64,000 nucleotides of DNA from Solimonas sp041659605 (GTDB lineage: Bacteria; Pseudomonadota; Gammaproteobacteria; Nevskiales; Nevskiaceae): assembly GCA_041659605.1 (NCBI GenBank), contig JBAZXW010000018.1:1-64000 (forward strand), in the 5' to 3' direction. Below the pieces are notes generated by a model, which did no database searches, had not been told where the DNA came from, and was given only the letters and a program-made list of their open reading frames with translations. A program made the position numbers and the translations under genes. The number at the start of each line of letters is the position of its first letter. Position 1 is the first letter of the stretch. Positions 30,644 to 40,349 of the stretch are shown here, in pieces.

Positions 30644-31888
30644 ATGGACATTATCAACAGCAGGACATCCGCAACAGCTCTTCCGCTCTCGCCCCCGCTG
30701 CGCACGGCCATCGCCGTCGGCATTGCGGCCATGACCTGTGTCGTGCAGGCCGGCGCTGCGCAGGCCGGCGAAACCAAGGTCGGCGAAACAGCGGTGACCT
30801 GGGGCGGCTACGTCAAGTTCGACGTGCTCTACAGCAGCTTCTCCGAAGGCGAAGTCGCGCAGAGCACCTCGCGCGACCTGTATGTGCCGGCGACCATTCC
30901 CGTGTCCAGCGGCGGCGGCGACCGCTACAGCGTCCTCGACGCGCACGCCAAGGAAACGCGCCTGTTCATCAAAACCGAGACGCCGCTCGACAACGGCATG
31001 AAGCTCGGCTCGCACATCGAGTTCGACTTCATCGTCAACCAGGGTGCCGGCACCGAGGTCGTCACCAACGCCTACAACCCCGGCCTGCGCCGTGCCTTCC
31101 TGACCTACGGCAACTGGCTGGCCGGCCAGGAGTGGAGCACCTTCCAGAACCTCGGCGCGATTCCCGAGACGCTGGACTTCGTCACCTTCCCGACCGACGG
31201 CACGGTGTTCATCCGCCAGCCACAGGTGCGCTACACGCTCGGCGACTTCGCGATCGCCGCGGAGAATCCGGAGACCACCGTCAATGCGGGCGGCACGGTC
31301 AGCGCGAAGAACGACAGCCAGCTGCCGGATGTGGTCGGCCGCTGGGGCATGAAGGTCGGCGCGGACGGCAACTTCACGATTGCGGCGCTGCTGCGCCAAC
31401 TGAGCGCCGACGATGCCGACAACCCGGCAACGCCCGCGGACGACAGCCTCGACACCAGTACCATGGGTTTTGGCGTCAGCGCCTCCGGCAAGGTAGCGCT
31501 CGGCCCGAGCGACGACATCCGCTTCATGCTCACCACGGGCGATGGCATCGGCCGCTACGTCGGCCTGGGCATTTCCGCGGACACGGCCGTCGACGGCGAC
31601 GATCTCGATGCGATCGGCGTGATGGCCGGCTACGTCGCCTACCGCCACGCCTGGACTTCGCAGCTGCGTTCGACCGCAACGCTGTCGAGTTTCCGCGCCG
31701 ACAACGACACCGACTTCACCGGCACCGGCGTCACCAAGAGCGTCGTCAGCGGCAGCGTGAACCTGCTCTACTCGCCGGCGAAGAAGCTGACCGTCGGCGC
31801 CGAGCTGCGGCATGCGGAGCGCGAAACCGAGGCCGGCGCGGACGGCTCGCTGGACCGCCTGCAGCTCGCGGCCAAGTACATGTTCTGA
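30644..31888 (+). CDS. DcaP-like outer membrane porin
   Basis: This 414-residue protein starts at an ATG behind GAGGAG. A signal peptide ends near AGAAQA, and the mature chain opens with VTWGGYVKFDVLYSS, typical of the DcaP trimeric porin family. Alternating beta-strand pattern with aromatic girdles continues to the C-terminal phenylalanine (LQLAAKYMF), the outer membrane insertion signal. DcaP-like porins pass dicarboxylates and other small acids. Being divergent from acs and sharing its putative operators suggests uptake of acetate or related acids across the outer membrane (inference). Confidence 0.88.
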   Translation: MDIINSRTSATALPLSPPLRTAIAVGIAAMTCVVQAGAAQAGETKVGETAVTWGGYVKFDVLYSSFSEGEVAQSTSRDLYVPATIPVSSGGGDRYSVLDAHAKETRLFIKTETPLDNGMKLGSHIEFDFIVNQGAGTEVVTNAYNPGLRRAFLTYGNWLAGQEWSTFQNLGAIPETLDFVTFPTDGTVFIRQPQVRYTLGDFAIAAENPETTVNAGGTVSAKNDSQLPDVVGRWGMKVGADGNFTIAALLRQLSADDADNPATPADDSLDTSTMGFGVSASGKVALGPSDDIRFMLTTGDGIGRYVGLGISADTAVDGDDLDAIGVMAGYVAYRHAWTSQLRSTATLSSFRADNDTDFTGTGVTKSVVSGSVNLLYSPAKKLTVGAELRHAERETEAGADGSLDRLQLAAKYMF

Positions 31889-31949
31889 TCAGGGGTTTTG
31901 ATCGGGGGTTCTGAGCACGGACGTTGACACGGCGCTGACATCGGCTGTG

Positions 31950-32069
31950 AGACGCTTCCGATCGGAGTTTCATGACTGGGCCTGGCCCAAACTCTCCCCC
32001 CGCTGCCGCCCCCCCCAATGCAAGCGGCAGCACCTCGCGGGCCGGCAGCAATGCCGGCCCGTTTTTTTT
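31950..32069 (+). ncRNA. Candidate poly-C-loop small RNA or porin 3' UTR
   Basis: Downstream of the porin stop there is an unpaired CTCTCCCCCC, then a perfect 8-bp stem GCTGCCGC/GCGGCAGC whose 14-base loop is CCCCCCCAATGCAA, then a strong intrinsic terminator (32038-32069). C-rich exposed loops are the hallmark of several regulatory RNAs that bind Shine-Dalgarno regions (for example sX13 of Xanthomonas). TTGACA at 31924-31929 is a fair -35, but no good -10 follows, so processing from the porin mRNA is equally possible. The 5' end given is a guess. Confidence 0.5.
32038..32069 (+). terminator. Intrinsic terminator after the porin gene
   Basis: CGGGCCGGCA-GCAA-TGCCGGCCCG (10-bp perfect stem) is followed by eight T. 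It lies 150 bp beyond the porin stop, leaving room for a structured 3' UTR. Confidence 0.93.
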
Positions 32070-32140
32070 GTCGCGCGCAAGGGACTCGGCATTCCCCCTC
32101 TCCACCACGTTCGTGGGGGAGAGGGGATTTGAGACGGGTT

Positions 32141-35100
32141 TTATTTCATCCGCCGACGGCGGCTCCAGGCAAGGCCCGCCAGCGGCAGCAGCAGTCCGAG
32201 ACCGAGCGCACCGCCGCCGAAGCGGCCGGCATCCTCGTCGCCGCCACCCGTGCCACCACCACCGCCACCGGCCACGGTGATGAACTGCTCAGGCGTGTTG
32301 CTGCTGACGTTGCCGTCGCTGTCCTTGACGAGCGCACGCGCGGCGTAGGTGCCGGCGCCGCCGTAGGTGTGCACGATGTGCGCGTTGTCCTGGCCATCGG
32401 CGAACGGCTGGTCGTTCAGGCTCTGGCCGTCGCCGAAGTCGATCGACCAGCTCTGCAGCGTGGCGCCGTCCGGCGCCTGGCCGGAAACGGTGAAGTCGAC
32501 TTCGAGCGGCGCCGGGCCCTCGTTGACCGAGGCCGCGATGTCGGCGAGCAGGATGCCGGCCGTGCCGCACAACGAAGTGCCGCGCACGGTGTAGCTGCCG
32601 GGGCCGGCGACGTCGCGGCTGGTCGCCGCCGAGGTGCCGACGCGCGCGCGCGCGTCGAAGCCGGCGATCGGCGTGCCGGGGGCCAGATCGCCGAACACCG
32701 TCTTCGGCACGACCATCACCACCGTGCCGTCGGCCGCGTAGGCGCTGCGTTCGTCGAGGCTGCCTTCCGACGTGAACGCCAGCAGGCCCTGCGGCAGTTC
32801 CTCGTAGGTGCCGTAGACGAAGGATGCCGGGCCGGTCGTCGAATCGAGCGCGATGTAGCGCTGTCCGTTGAGCGGAAACAGCATGCCGTAGAACGAATCC
32901 GGCGGCGGCAGTGTCGCGGTGAAGGCGACGAGCTTCATCGTCACCACCAGGTTGCCCTCGAACTCCGGCGGCTCGGCGACTGCGATGTACTCGAAGTCGA
33001 AGTCGTCGCCCAGGCCGTCACCGACGGCGTCGTTGGCGATCACTTCGCCCGGCAGCGCGCAGGTGTCGACCACCGTGTCCTCGGTGATCGGCAGCTCGAC
33101 GACGTTGCTCTCCGGCGCCGTGCCCTGCGCGTTGGTCGCGACGATCTTGTAGAAGTAGCGCTCGACATCCGGCTTCGTCGACGAGTCGATGTACTCGGTC
33201 TTGCCGCTGGTGCTGCCGACCATCTCGAAGGTGCCGTCCGCGGCCGTTGCGCGCAAGACGTCATAGCGCGTGACCGGGCTGCCACCGTCGTCCGGCGCGT
33301 TCCAGGCCACGCGCGTGCGCGTGATCGTGCGCTTGCTCTTGGTCGCGCTGGCGCAGGCCGCGGCCGGCGACAGCAGGTTCTCTTCGTTGAAGCGCATCTG
33401 CTCGTCGAAGGCCGAGAACAGCGTACGGCCACCGGTCTGACGCACGATCGTGCCCTTCGCCGCGAAGCTGTTGGCGCGCGGGTCGATCGTGCAGGCGCCG
33501 ACGCAGCCGTCGGCGTAGGCGAACAGCACGCGGCCCTCGTCGTCGAGCTCGGCGTCGTTGAAGTCCAGCAGGTTGCGGTTGACGCCACTCGGACCGACGC
33601 CGCCGACGCCCTGCACCGGGTCGTTGGGCGTGACGTTGACCAGATGCCAGCTCAGGCCGCCGTCGTAGGTCGTCGCGACGTACCCATACCACACGCCGTC
33701 GAAAGCCAGCGAATCAGACGGGCCCTGGGTGGTCGTGCCGAGGAAGGCGCAGGCGGCGCGGTCCGGATCGCCGGCAACCATCGCCGGGAAGCGCGTCGCG
33801 ACCAGGCCGGCGGCGGCGCCGACGTCGAAGTCGTTGATCCAGGTCTGGCCCTTGTCCTGCGAAACCGCGACATGCGCCGTGCCGTCGCCGTTCTCGTAGC
33901 ACATGTACGCGGTGCCGTCGGTGGCCACGCCGATCGACGGGTCGGAGCCGGAGCCGCCGCCGCCGGTGCTCTGCGGGATCGGGCGCACCGTGAAGGTGGT
34001 GCCGGCGTCCTCGCTGACGAAGGCGACGACCTTCTCGGCCGAACCGTCCGTGCCCAGCGAGGCGATGCATTGCGAGCTGTCCGGGATGTACAGCGTGCCG
34101 TCGGGCGCGACCTTGGGGTGACCATGCAGCGCGCCTGCGGCGCAATCGGTGTTCTTGAACGGCACGCCGGGGCCGAAGGTCTGGCCGCCGTCGTCGCTGC
34201 GCGCGCAGAACGCTGCGGCAACCGACTGCGAGCAGTAGTAAACCGCATTCGGGTACAGCAGCCCGGCGGTCGGGAAGCCTTCCGGATACGGACCGGCGAC
34301 CACGCCCTGGTGATCGGCGCCGCCGTTGGGTGTGCCGATCTGGCCCGGCGTCCAGCTCTCGCCATCGTCGTCGCTGTACTCGAACAGGCTGTTGGCGCCC
34401 GAGAGCTGCGAGTTGAAGGTGCGGCCGGTCGTCTGGTCCGTGGTCATGATCGGATCCAGCGTGTTGAGCTGGGTGATCGTGCCGGACTTGTCCTCCCACT
34501 GCGCATCGCAGGCGACCGGCAATTGCGGATCGAGGTCCTCGGGCATCGTCACGCGCAGCGCGTTGACGTAGTCGATGAACATCACGCGCTGCGTGAACGG
34601 ATTGAAGCCCAGCGTCGGTTCGCCGGAGTCATTGCCCAAATTGTTGTCCGGCGCCGACGGCGACGGCAGCACCTGGAAGCGCGGCGGCAGGCCGGACGCC
34701 GGCGGCGGAGTCGGCGTGGGCGGCTCCTCGCCCGGCACGGGTACGTTGAGCTGGATCGTGGTCGTCGCGGTGCTGCCGGTGACGGCGAAAGGCACGATGC
34801 GGATCGTGTACTGATTCGTGCCGTCCGTAGCCAGAAGCACCATGACCTCCGGGTTGGCGCTCGAGGCCGAATTCTGTACCTCGGCGCCGTCGGCGCCGTA
34901 CATGTAGGCGTCGAGGTCGTCTGAGGCGACGTCCCAGGCGACCGAGACCTTGATCTCGGCGTTCGGGTGCGCGGCGGCGAAGCCGGCCGGCAGTTCCACG
35001 GTCAGGGCGTAGTTGTCGCAGGGCTGCGCCGGCTCGGCGCACAGCGGCTCACCGGTCGCAGTGGCCGACGGATTCGACACGACGAACGGGCCCGACGTGT

Positions 35101-35212
35101 ACGTCAGTTCCGGACTGGCTTCGGACAGGGTGCCGCTGGCCGGATCGGCCGCATGCACAGAACCACACAGGACGCAGAGAGCCGCAGCCCAGACCAACCG
35201 CTGTTTTGACAT
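32141..35212 (-). CDS. Secreted BNR/Fn3/PKD protein with GlyGly-CTERM
   Basis: The start at the ATG at 35212 (GTGAGG upstream) gives 1023 residues with a signal peptide MSKQRLVWAAALCVLCGSVHA. The mature protein begins ADPASGTL and follows the same plan as the protein at 1-3321: Asp-boxes (DDDGESW, SDDGGQTFG, SEDAGTTF), a fibronectin III-like domain (about 585-680), and one PKD domain near the end (SIDFGDGQ). It closes with a Gly-rich run, FGGGALGLGLLLPLAGLAW and a basic end, a GlyGly-CTERM signal for rhombosortase processing. It is therefore a paralogue with fewer PKD domains. Its role is unknown; adhesion, glycan binding or glycan cleavage are options. Confidence 0.9.
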   Translation of the reverse strand: MSKQRLVWAAALCVLCGSVHAADPASGTLSEASPELTYTSGPFVVSNPSATATGEPLCAEPAQPCDNYALTVELPAGFAAAHPNAEIKVSVAWDVASDDLDAYMYGADGAEVQNSASSANPEVMVLLATDGTNQYTIRIVPFAVTGSTATTTIQLNVPVPGEEPPTPTPPPASGLPPRFQVLPSPSAPDNNLGNDSGEPTLGFNPFTQRVMFIDYVNALRVTMPEDLDPQLPVACDAQWEDKSGTITQLNTLDPIMTTDQTTGRTFNSQLSGANSLFEYSDDDGESWTPGQIGTPNGGADHQGVVAGPYPEGFPTAGLLYPNAVYYCSQSVAAAFCARSDDGGQTFGPGVPFKNTDCAAGALHGHPKVAPDGTLYIPDSSQCIASLGTDGSAEKVVAFVSEDAGTTFTVRPIPQSTGGGGSGSDPSIGVATDGTAYMCYENGDGTAHVAVSQDKGQTWINDFDVGAAAGLVATRFPAMVAGDPDRAACAFLGTTTQGPSDSLAFDGVWYGYVATTYDGGLSWHLVNVTPNDPVQGVGGVGPSGVNRNLLDFNDAELDDEGRVLFAYADGCVGACTIDPRANSFAAKGTIVRQTGGRTLFSAFDEQMRFNEENLLSPAAACASATKSKRTITRTRVAWNAPDDGGSPVTRYDVLRATAADGTFEMVGSTSGKTEYIDSSTKPDVERYFYKIVATNAQGTAPESNVVELPITEDTVVDTCALPGEVIANDAVGDGLGDDFDFEYIAVAEPPEFEGNLVVTMKLVAFTATLPPPDSFYGMLFPLNGQRYIALDSTTGPASFVYGTYEELPQGLLAFTSEGSLDERSAYAADGTVVMVVPKTVFGDLAPGTPIAGFDARARVGTSAATSRDVAGPGSYTVRGTSLCGTAGILLADIAASVNEGPAPLEVDFTVSGQAPDGATLQSWSIDFGDGQSLNDQPFADGQDNAHIVHTYGGAGTYAARALVKDSDGNVSSNTPEQFITVAGGGGGGTGGGDEDAGRFGGGALGLGLLLPLAGLAWSRRRRMK

Positions 35213-35326
35213 GACCTCACCGGGGAATGAAGACGCCGGCAGGAAGGCCGGCCATCTAGATGGATTACGCTGTGTACGTCTTATCTCACAATGGCGACTG
35301 TCGCTCAATCCGGAAAAGTCCCTGCC

Positions 35327-35345
35327 CGTAGGGGGAAACCCTACG
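35327..35345. promoter_or_regulatory. 19-bp dyad upstream of the GlyGly-CTERM protein gene
   Basis: CGTAGGGGGAAACCCTACG has perfect 7-bp arms around GGAAA. It lies 115 bp before the secreted protein ATG and 82 bp before the divergent FHA gene. It resembles the GC-rich palindrome at 6928-6943 in containing GGG and TTTCC or GGAAA blocks. Confidence 0.45.
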
Positions 35346-35426
35346 CGACACCCCGCAGCGCCGCGCCCTTGTGAGCGCGGCCCTCGCTGCCGACAATGGG
35401 CGAGTCTCAATGTGTCCACTACAAAG

Positions 35427-36167
35427 ATGGCCAAACTAATGGTTCGGCTGAACGGGGAGGTCAGCGAATGGGCACTGGGGTCGTTCGCGCTCACGATCGG
35501 CCGACGTCCCGATAACCACCTGGTGCTCGACGATCGCATCGTCTCCGGTCGTCACGCGCTGGTCGGCTATGAACAGGGGCGCCACTACGTCGAGGATCTG
35601 AAGAGCAGCAACGGCACCCTGCTGAACGGCCAGCCGGTGCAGCGCGCGCTGCTGGCCCACGGCGACGCCATCCGCATTGGCGCGCTCGACATGACTTTCA
35701 TCGACGAGCCGTCCGCTGCGATTCCGGCGCCGCCGATCCCGGCCACCACGCCGGCCGCACCCGCCCCTGAAACCACCGAAACGGCGATGCTTGATGAGCT
35801 CGTCGGCTCGATCCGCTCGCATCGCGACCGCGAGCAGCGCGAGCGTGCCGAGAGCACCGAACGCATCCGCCAGGAATGGGACAAGTGCCTGTTGCTGGCC
35901 GAGCAACTCAAGGTCAAGGTCGGCGGCGATCCGCGCGTGAAGTACTTCGGTATCGACCGCCGCGCCAACGACGTGATCATCCGCATCCAGCGCCAGGCCG
36001 GCGGAGCACAGCAGCTGATCACGGTCGCGCTGCACCACCCCGACTACCGCGGCCACGACCTCAAAGGCCTCTGGCTGATCCGCACCGGCGAGCAGGATCG
36101 CTGCCTGCCGAGTGCGCAGGCGGTCGTCGGCGAGCTGATCCGCGAGCTGGCGTTCGCGCTGGCTTAG
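35427..36167 (+). CDS. FHA-domain protein
   Basis: This 246-residue cytoplasmic protein starts at ATG 35427 (GTG 35412 is an alternative; the ribosome site is weak). Residues 1-95 are a forkhead-associated phosphothreonine-binding domain with the key residues GRRPDNHL, SGRHA and SSNGTLLNG. A Pro/Ala-rich linker leads to a charged helical region (about 120-160) and a C-terminal domain of unknown type. FHA domains read Ser/Thr phosphorylation, and a membrane Ser/Thr kinase is encoded 1.1 kb away, so the two may work together. Confidence 0.87.
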   Translation: MAKLMVRLNGEVSEWALGSFALTIGRRPDNHLVLDDRIVSGRHALVGYEQGRHYVEDLKSSNGTLLNGQPVQRALLAHGDAIRIGALDMTFIDEPSAAIPAPPIPATTPAAPAPETTETAMLDELVGSIRSHRDREQRERAESTERIRQEWDKCLLLAEQLKVKVGGDPRVKYFGIDRRANDVIIRIQRQAGGAQQLITVALHHPDYRGHDLKGLWLIRTGEQDRCLPSAQAVVGELIRELAFALA

Positions 36168-36183
36168 CGGTGCAAAGTAGGCA

Positions 36184-36241
36184 GTAGCCCGGGCGCAGCC
36201 CGGGACCCGCCCCGCGTCGCCCCGGACTTCGTCCGGGCTAC
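36184..36241. repeat. REP-like palindrome, GTAGCCCGG type, copy 3
   Basis: GTAGCCCGGGCGCAGCCCGGG pairs imperfectly with CCCCGGACTTCGTCCGGGCTAC. It separates the convergent FHA and MoxR genes. Confidence 0.85.
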
Positions 36242-36255
36242 CTGGTAACCCGACT

Positions 36256-37104
<849 letters not shown>

Positions 37105-37262
37105 GGGGATTTTCGGGTGATCGCAGAGACGACCGGCGGCGGACGCCGGCCCGGAGAACAGGAAAAATAGCCGGTTTGCGACGCGGATGCACGGCACGGC
37201 GCGCGCTTGCCGTCGGCGCGCAGCTTGCGGCAGGCTGCCGCCGCGGGCTCGGGAGGGCGTTC

Positions 37263-39719
37263 ATGGCCGTTGCAGCCGAAGACTGGAAGCGCGTCGAGCA
37301 GCTGCTCGATCTGGCGCTGGGACTGCCCGAACCCGAGCGCGAACCGCGCGTGCGCGCCGCGTGTGGCACCGACGCCGCGCTGTGCGCCGAGGTGCTGTCG
37401 CTGCTGCGCGCGGAGCGTTCGCTGGGCGCATTCATGGAGCCGGTGGAGCGCCGAGGGACAGCGGCCGACGCGCCCGCCGCGGACGGACAACGGCTCGGCG
37501 CATGGCGCATCATGCGCCTGCTGGGTCGCGGCGGCATGGGCGAGGTCTATCTCGTCGAACGTGCGGATGGACAGTTCGCGCAGCACGCAGCCCTCAAGAT
37601 CGCCGGCACGCGCGTGGCACAGGATTCGGCGCGCTTCTACGCCGAGCGTCAGATTCTCGCGGCGCTGACCCACCCCGGCATCGCACGCCTGCTCGACGGC
37701 GGTCTGTCCGCCGACGATCGTCCCTTCATGGTCATGGAGTACGTCGAAGGCGCGGACCTGATGCGCCACTGCGCGCAACGCGCCGCCGGGCTCGACGAGC
37801 GCCTGCGCCTGTTCGGCGCGGTGTGCGAAGCCACGGCTTACGCGCACCGCCACCTGGTCGTGCATCGCGACCTCAAGCCCGGCAACATCCTGGTGTCGGC
37901 CGACGGCCAGCCCAAGCTGCTCGACTTCGGCGTCGCCAAGCTGCTGGACCCGGCGCGGCCCGCCGGCGAACTGACCCAGAGCCTGCGTCTGACGCCCACG
38001 TATGCCGCACCCGAGCAGCTCGAAGGCGGCGCAACGACGACTGCAACCGACGTCTACGCGCTGGGCGTGATCCTGTACGAGCTGCTCACCGGTGCACCGC
38101 CGTGGCGCCTGTCCGAGCTGCCGCTGGCTTCGGCGATCAGCCGCGTGCTGCTGGACGAGCCGCCACCGCCCAGCCGCGCGGTACAGCCGGCGCTGGCCGC
38201 GTGCGGCATCGTCGCACGCACGCTGCGTGGCGACCTCGACGCGATCGTCGGAAAGGCGCTGCGCCGTGAGCCCGAGAAGCGCTACGCCTCCGCCGGCGAG
38301 CTGCTCGCCGACCTGCAACGTCACGCCCGCGGCGAGCCGGTGACTGCGCGCGCGCAGAGCCTGCGCTATGTGGCTTCGCGCTTCGTGCGCCGCCACCGCA
38401 TCGCGGTAGGCGCGGGCGCCGCGGTGATCGTGGCGCTGGTCGCGGGCCTGGCGCTGAGCCTCACGTTCTACGTGCAGGCGCGCGCCGAGCGCGACCGCGC
38501 CGAAGTAGCTGCGCGCACCGCGCAGGCGGTGAACGATTTTCTCAATCGGGACCTGCTCGCCAGTGCGCGCCTGGATCGCGCCCCGACCCGGGATCTCACC
38601 CTGCGCGAGCTGCTCGATAGCGCCGCTGCTCAGGTCGACGACCGTTTTGCCGCGGAGCCGGAGACGGCGCTGCGAGTGCATGAGTCCATTGCCGACTCGT
38701 ACCTGAACCTGTCGATGTACGAGGCCTCGCGCCGGCACCGCGAGCGCGCCCTGGCGCTGGCCGAGCGCCTGCATGGGCGCGACTCGGATGTCGCACTGGA
38801 GCTGATTGCCAAGCTCGGCACGATCTCCGGGATGCAGGGCCGGTACACGCAATCCCTGGCCCTGCTGGACGAGGCGCGCCGCGGCCTGGAGCGCCGCCAT
38901 GGACCCGGCGACGCGCGGCTCATCACCCTGCGCGTCGATGCGGCGGATACCGCCTTTGGCGCCGGCCTGTTCCAGCGCGCGATCGACGAACTCGGCGGCT
39001 TGCTGGACACACCGGCGCAGAACGCGCTGCTCAGCGCCGAGGACCGCCTGGACGCCTTGGGACGGCTCGGCTCGTTCCACATGTGGAATGGCGATCTGGC
39101 GCGCGCCGAAGCCCTGCAGCGCGAGTCGGCGGAGGGCCGCGAAAAACTCCTGGGCCCGGATCACCTCGCCACAGCCGTCTCGCGCCTGGGCCTGGCCCTG
39201 GTCCTGATCGAGCGCGGCGCGCTCGTCGAGGCGGAGGCGCTGGTGTTGCCGGCGCACGCGGCAGTCAGCCGCTGGGTCGGGCCCGACGACGCCTTCCTGG
39301 CGCTCGCCGAGTCCACGCTCGCGCGCCTGCGCATGGAGCAGGGCCGCCCGCAGGAAGCCGAACGGTCCGTCCACAACGCGCTGCGCATCCGCACCGCGGC
39401 ATTCGGCGCGGAATCCAGCTTCGTGGCCTGGACGCGCTACAACCTCGCCGACTGCCTGCGTCGCCAGGGACGCCTGCGCGAAGCGCTGCGTCTGATGGAG
39501 GAAGTGTTGCCGATCGCCGACAGCACCGACGGGCCCGGCAATCCATTCACGGTGAAGGAGCGCCTGCTGATGGCGAGCATCCTGCGCGAGCTCGGCGACA
39601 CGGCGCGCGCGCGGGCGACGCTGGACGCGATTCCACAGGCGACCCTGGACCGGCTGCCACCGCAGCATCCTTTCGTCGAATCCCACCGCAGCGAGCGGCG
39701 CCTGCTGGGCTTAGTCTGA
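37263..39719 (+). CDS. Transmembrane Ser/Thr protein kinase with periplasmic TPR region
   Basis: This 818-residue protein starts at an ATG behind GGGAGGG. A short helical N-terminus is followed by a full kinase domain (about 80-365): Gly loop LLGRGGMGEVY, Lys in AALKIAG, HRDLKPGN near 200, DFG near 218, APEQ. One membrane span lies near residues 380-405. The rest is repeated helices with TPR character (ALRVHESIADSYLNL, YEASRRHRERALALAERLHG). It ends 9 bp inside the convergent ECF sigma gene. In the PknT/EcfP system such a kinase activates an ECF sigma factor by threonine phosphorylation; the pairing here fits that model (inference). Confidence 0.92.
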   Translation: MAVAAEDWKRVEQLLDLALGLPEPEREPRVRAACGTDAALCAEVLSLLRAERSLGAFMEPVERRGTAADAPAADGQRLGAWRIMRLLGRGGMGEVYLVERADGQFAQHAALKIAGTRVAQDSARFYAERQILAALTHPGIARLLDGGLSADDRPFMVMEYVEGADLMRHCAQRAAGLDERLRLFGAVCEATAYAHRHLVVHRDLKPGNILVSADGQPKLLDFGVAKLLDPARPAGELTQSLRLTPTYAAPEQLEGGATTTATDVYALGVILYELLTGAPPWRLSELPLASAISRVLLDEPPPPSRAVQPALAACGIVARTLRGDLDAIVGKALRREPEKRYASAGELLADLQRHARGEPVTARAQSLRYVASRFVRRHRIAVGAGAAVIVALVAGLALSLTFYVQARAERDRAEVAARTAQAVNDFLNRDLLASARLDRAPTRDLTLRELLDSAAAQVDDRFAAEPETALRVHESIADSYLNLSMYEASRRHRERALALAERLHGRDSDVALELIAKLGTISGMQGRYTQSLALLDEARRGLERRHGPGDARLITLRVDAADTAFGAGLFQRAIDELGGLLDTPAQNALLSAEDRLDALGRLGSFHMWNGDLARAEALQRESAEGREKLLGPDHLATAVSRLGLALVLIERGALVEAEALVLPAHAAVSRWVGPDDAFLALAESTLARLRMEQGRPQEAERSVHNALRIRTAAFGAESSFVAWTRYNLADCLRRQGRLREALRLMEEVLPIADSTDGPGNPFTVKERLLMASILRELGDTARARATLDAIPQATLDRLPPQHPFVESHRSERRLLGLV

Positions 39720-40259
39720 GTCGCCAATCTCGCGGAACAGCCAGGCCTTGGCCTTGACCCAGTCGCGGCGCACCGTGCGGTCGGTGAGCCCCAGCAGCGC
39801 CGCGGTCTCCTCCTCGCTGTAGCCGGCGAAGTAGCGGCACTCGACGACGCTCACCAGCCGCGGACTCAGCGCCGCCAGCCGCTCGAGCGCCGCGTCGAGC
39901 GCGAGTACCCGCTCGGCCGGCTCACCGCGCAGGATCAGCGCGTCCTCGTAGCAGGACTCGTCGTCGAGGGAATCCGTCGGCATGCCCATGCCGCGCTTGG
40001 CAGTGAGCCGCCCACGCGCGTGGTCGACGAGGATGTGGCGCATTGCCCGCGCCGCCGAGTTCATGAAGTGCTCGCGCGACGCCCAGGCGCCGCGACGCAC
40101 AAGCTTCAGGTAGGCCTCGTTGACCAGCGCCGTCGTCTGCAGCGTCTGGCCGCTGGCAACGCGACCACGCTGGCTGCGCGCCAGGCGCTTGAGGTCACCG
40201 TACAGCGCCTCGGTCAATTCGCGCAGCGGGTTGTCGTCGTAGTCACCCATGCACGCCAT
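39711..40259 (-). CDS. ECF-family RNA polymerase sigma factor, kinase-associated
   Basis: This 182-residue protein starts at the ATG at 40259 (ATG 40250 is an alternative). Region 2 is visible as LVNEAYLKLVRRGAW...HFMNSAARAMRHILVDHARGR and region 4 as LSPRLVSVVECRYFAGYSEEETAALLGLTDRTVRRDWVKAKAWLF. It belongs to the TIGR02999-like ECF group, which is often encoded next to Ser/Thr kinases rather than an anti-sigma factor. No anti-sigma gene is present. The neighbouring OmpA-lipoprotein operon is an attractive target but no ECF promoter motif was identified. Confidence 0.9.
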   Translation of the reverse strand: MACMGDYDDNPLRELTEALYGDLKRLARSQRGRVASGQTLQTTALVNEAYLKLVRRGAWASREHFMNSAARAMRHILVDHARGRLTAKRGMGMPTDSLDDESCYEDALILRGEPAERVLALDAALERLAALSPRLVSVVECRYFAGYSEEETAALLGLTDRTVRRDWVKAKAWLFREIGDSD

Positions 40260-40349
40260 TGTTCCAGAACCGATGTCCGGTTTTCAGGAGAACCCCGTAT
40301 CGAGAAGTAGAAGCCGGCGCACTGGGCGCCGGCAACGAGGGAAGCTCAC

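Noticed and set aside
31924..31952. Sigma-70 promoter for the poly-C-loop RNA
   Set aside because: TTGACA is good but no acceptable -10 hexamer occurs at 16-18 bp, so it is mentioned only as a possibility.
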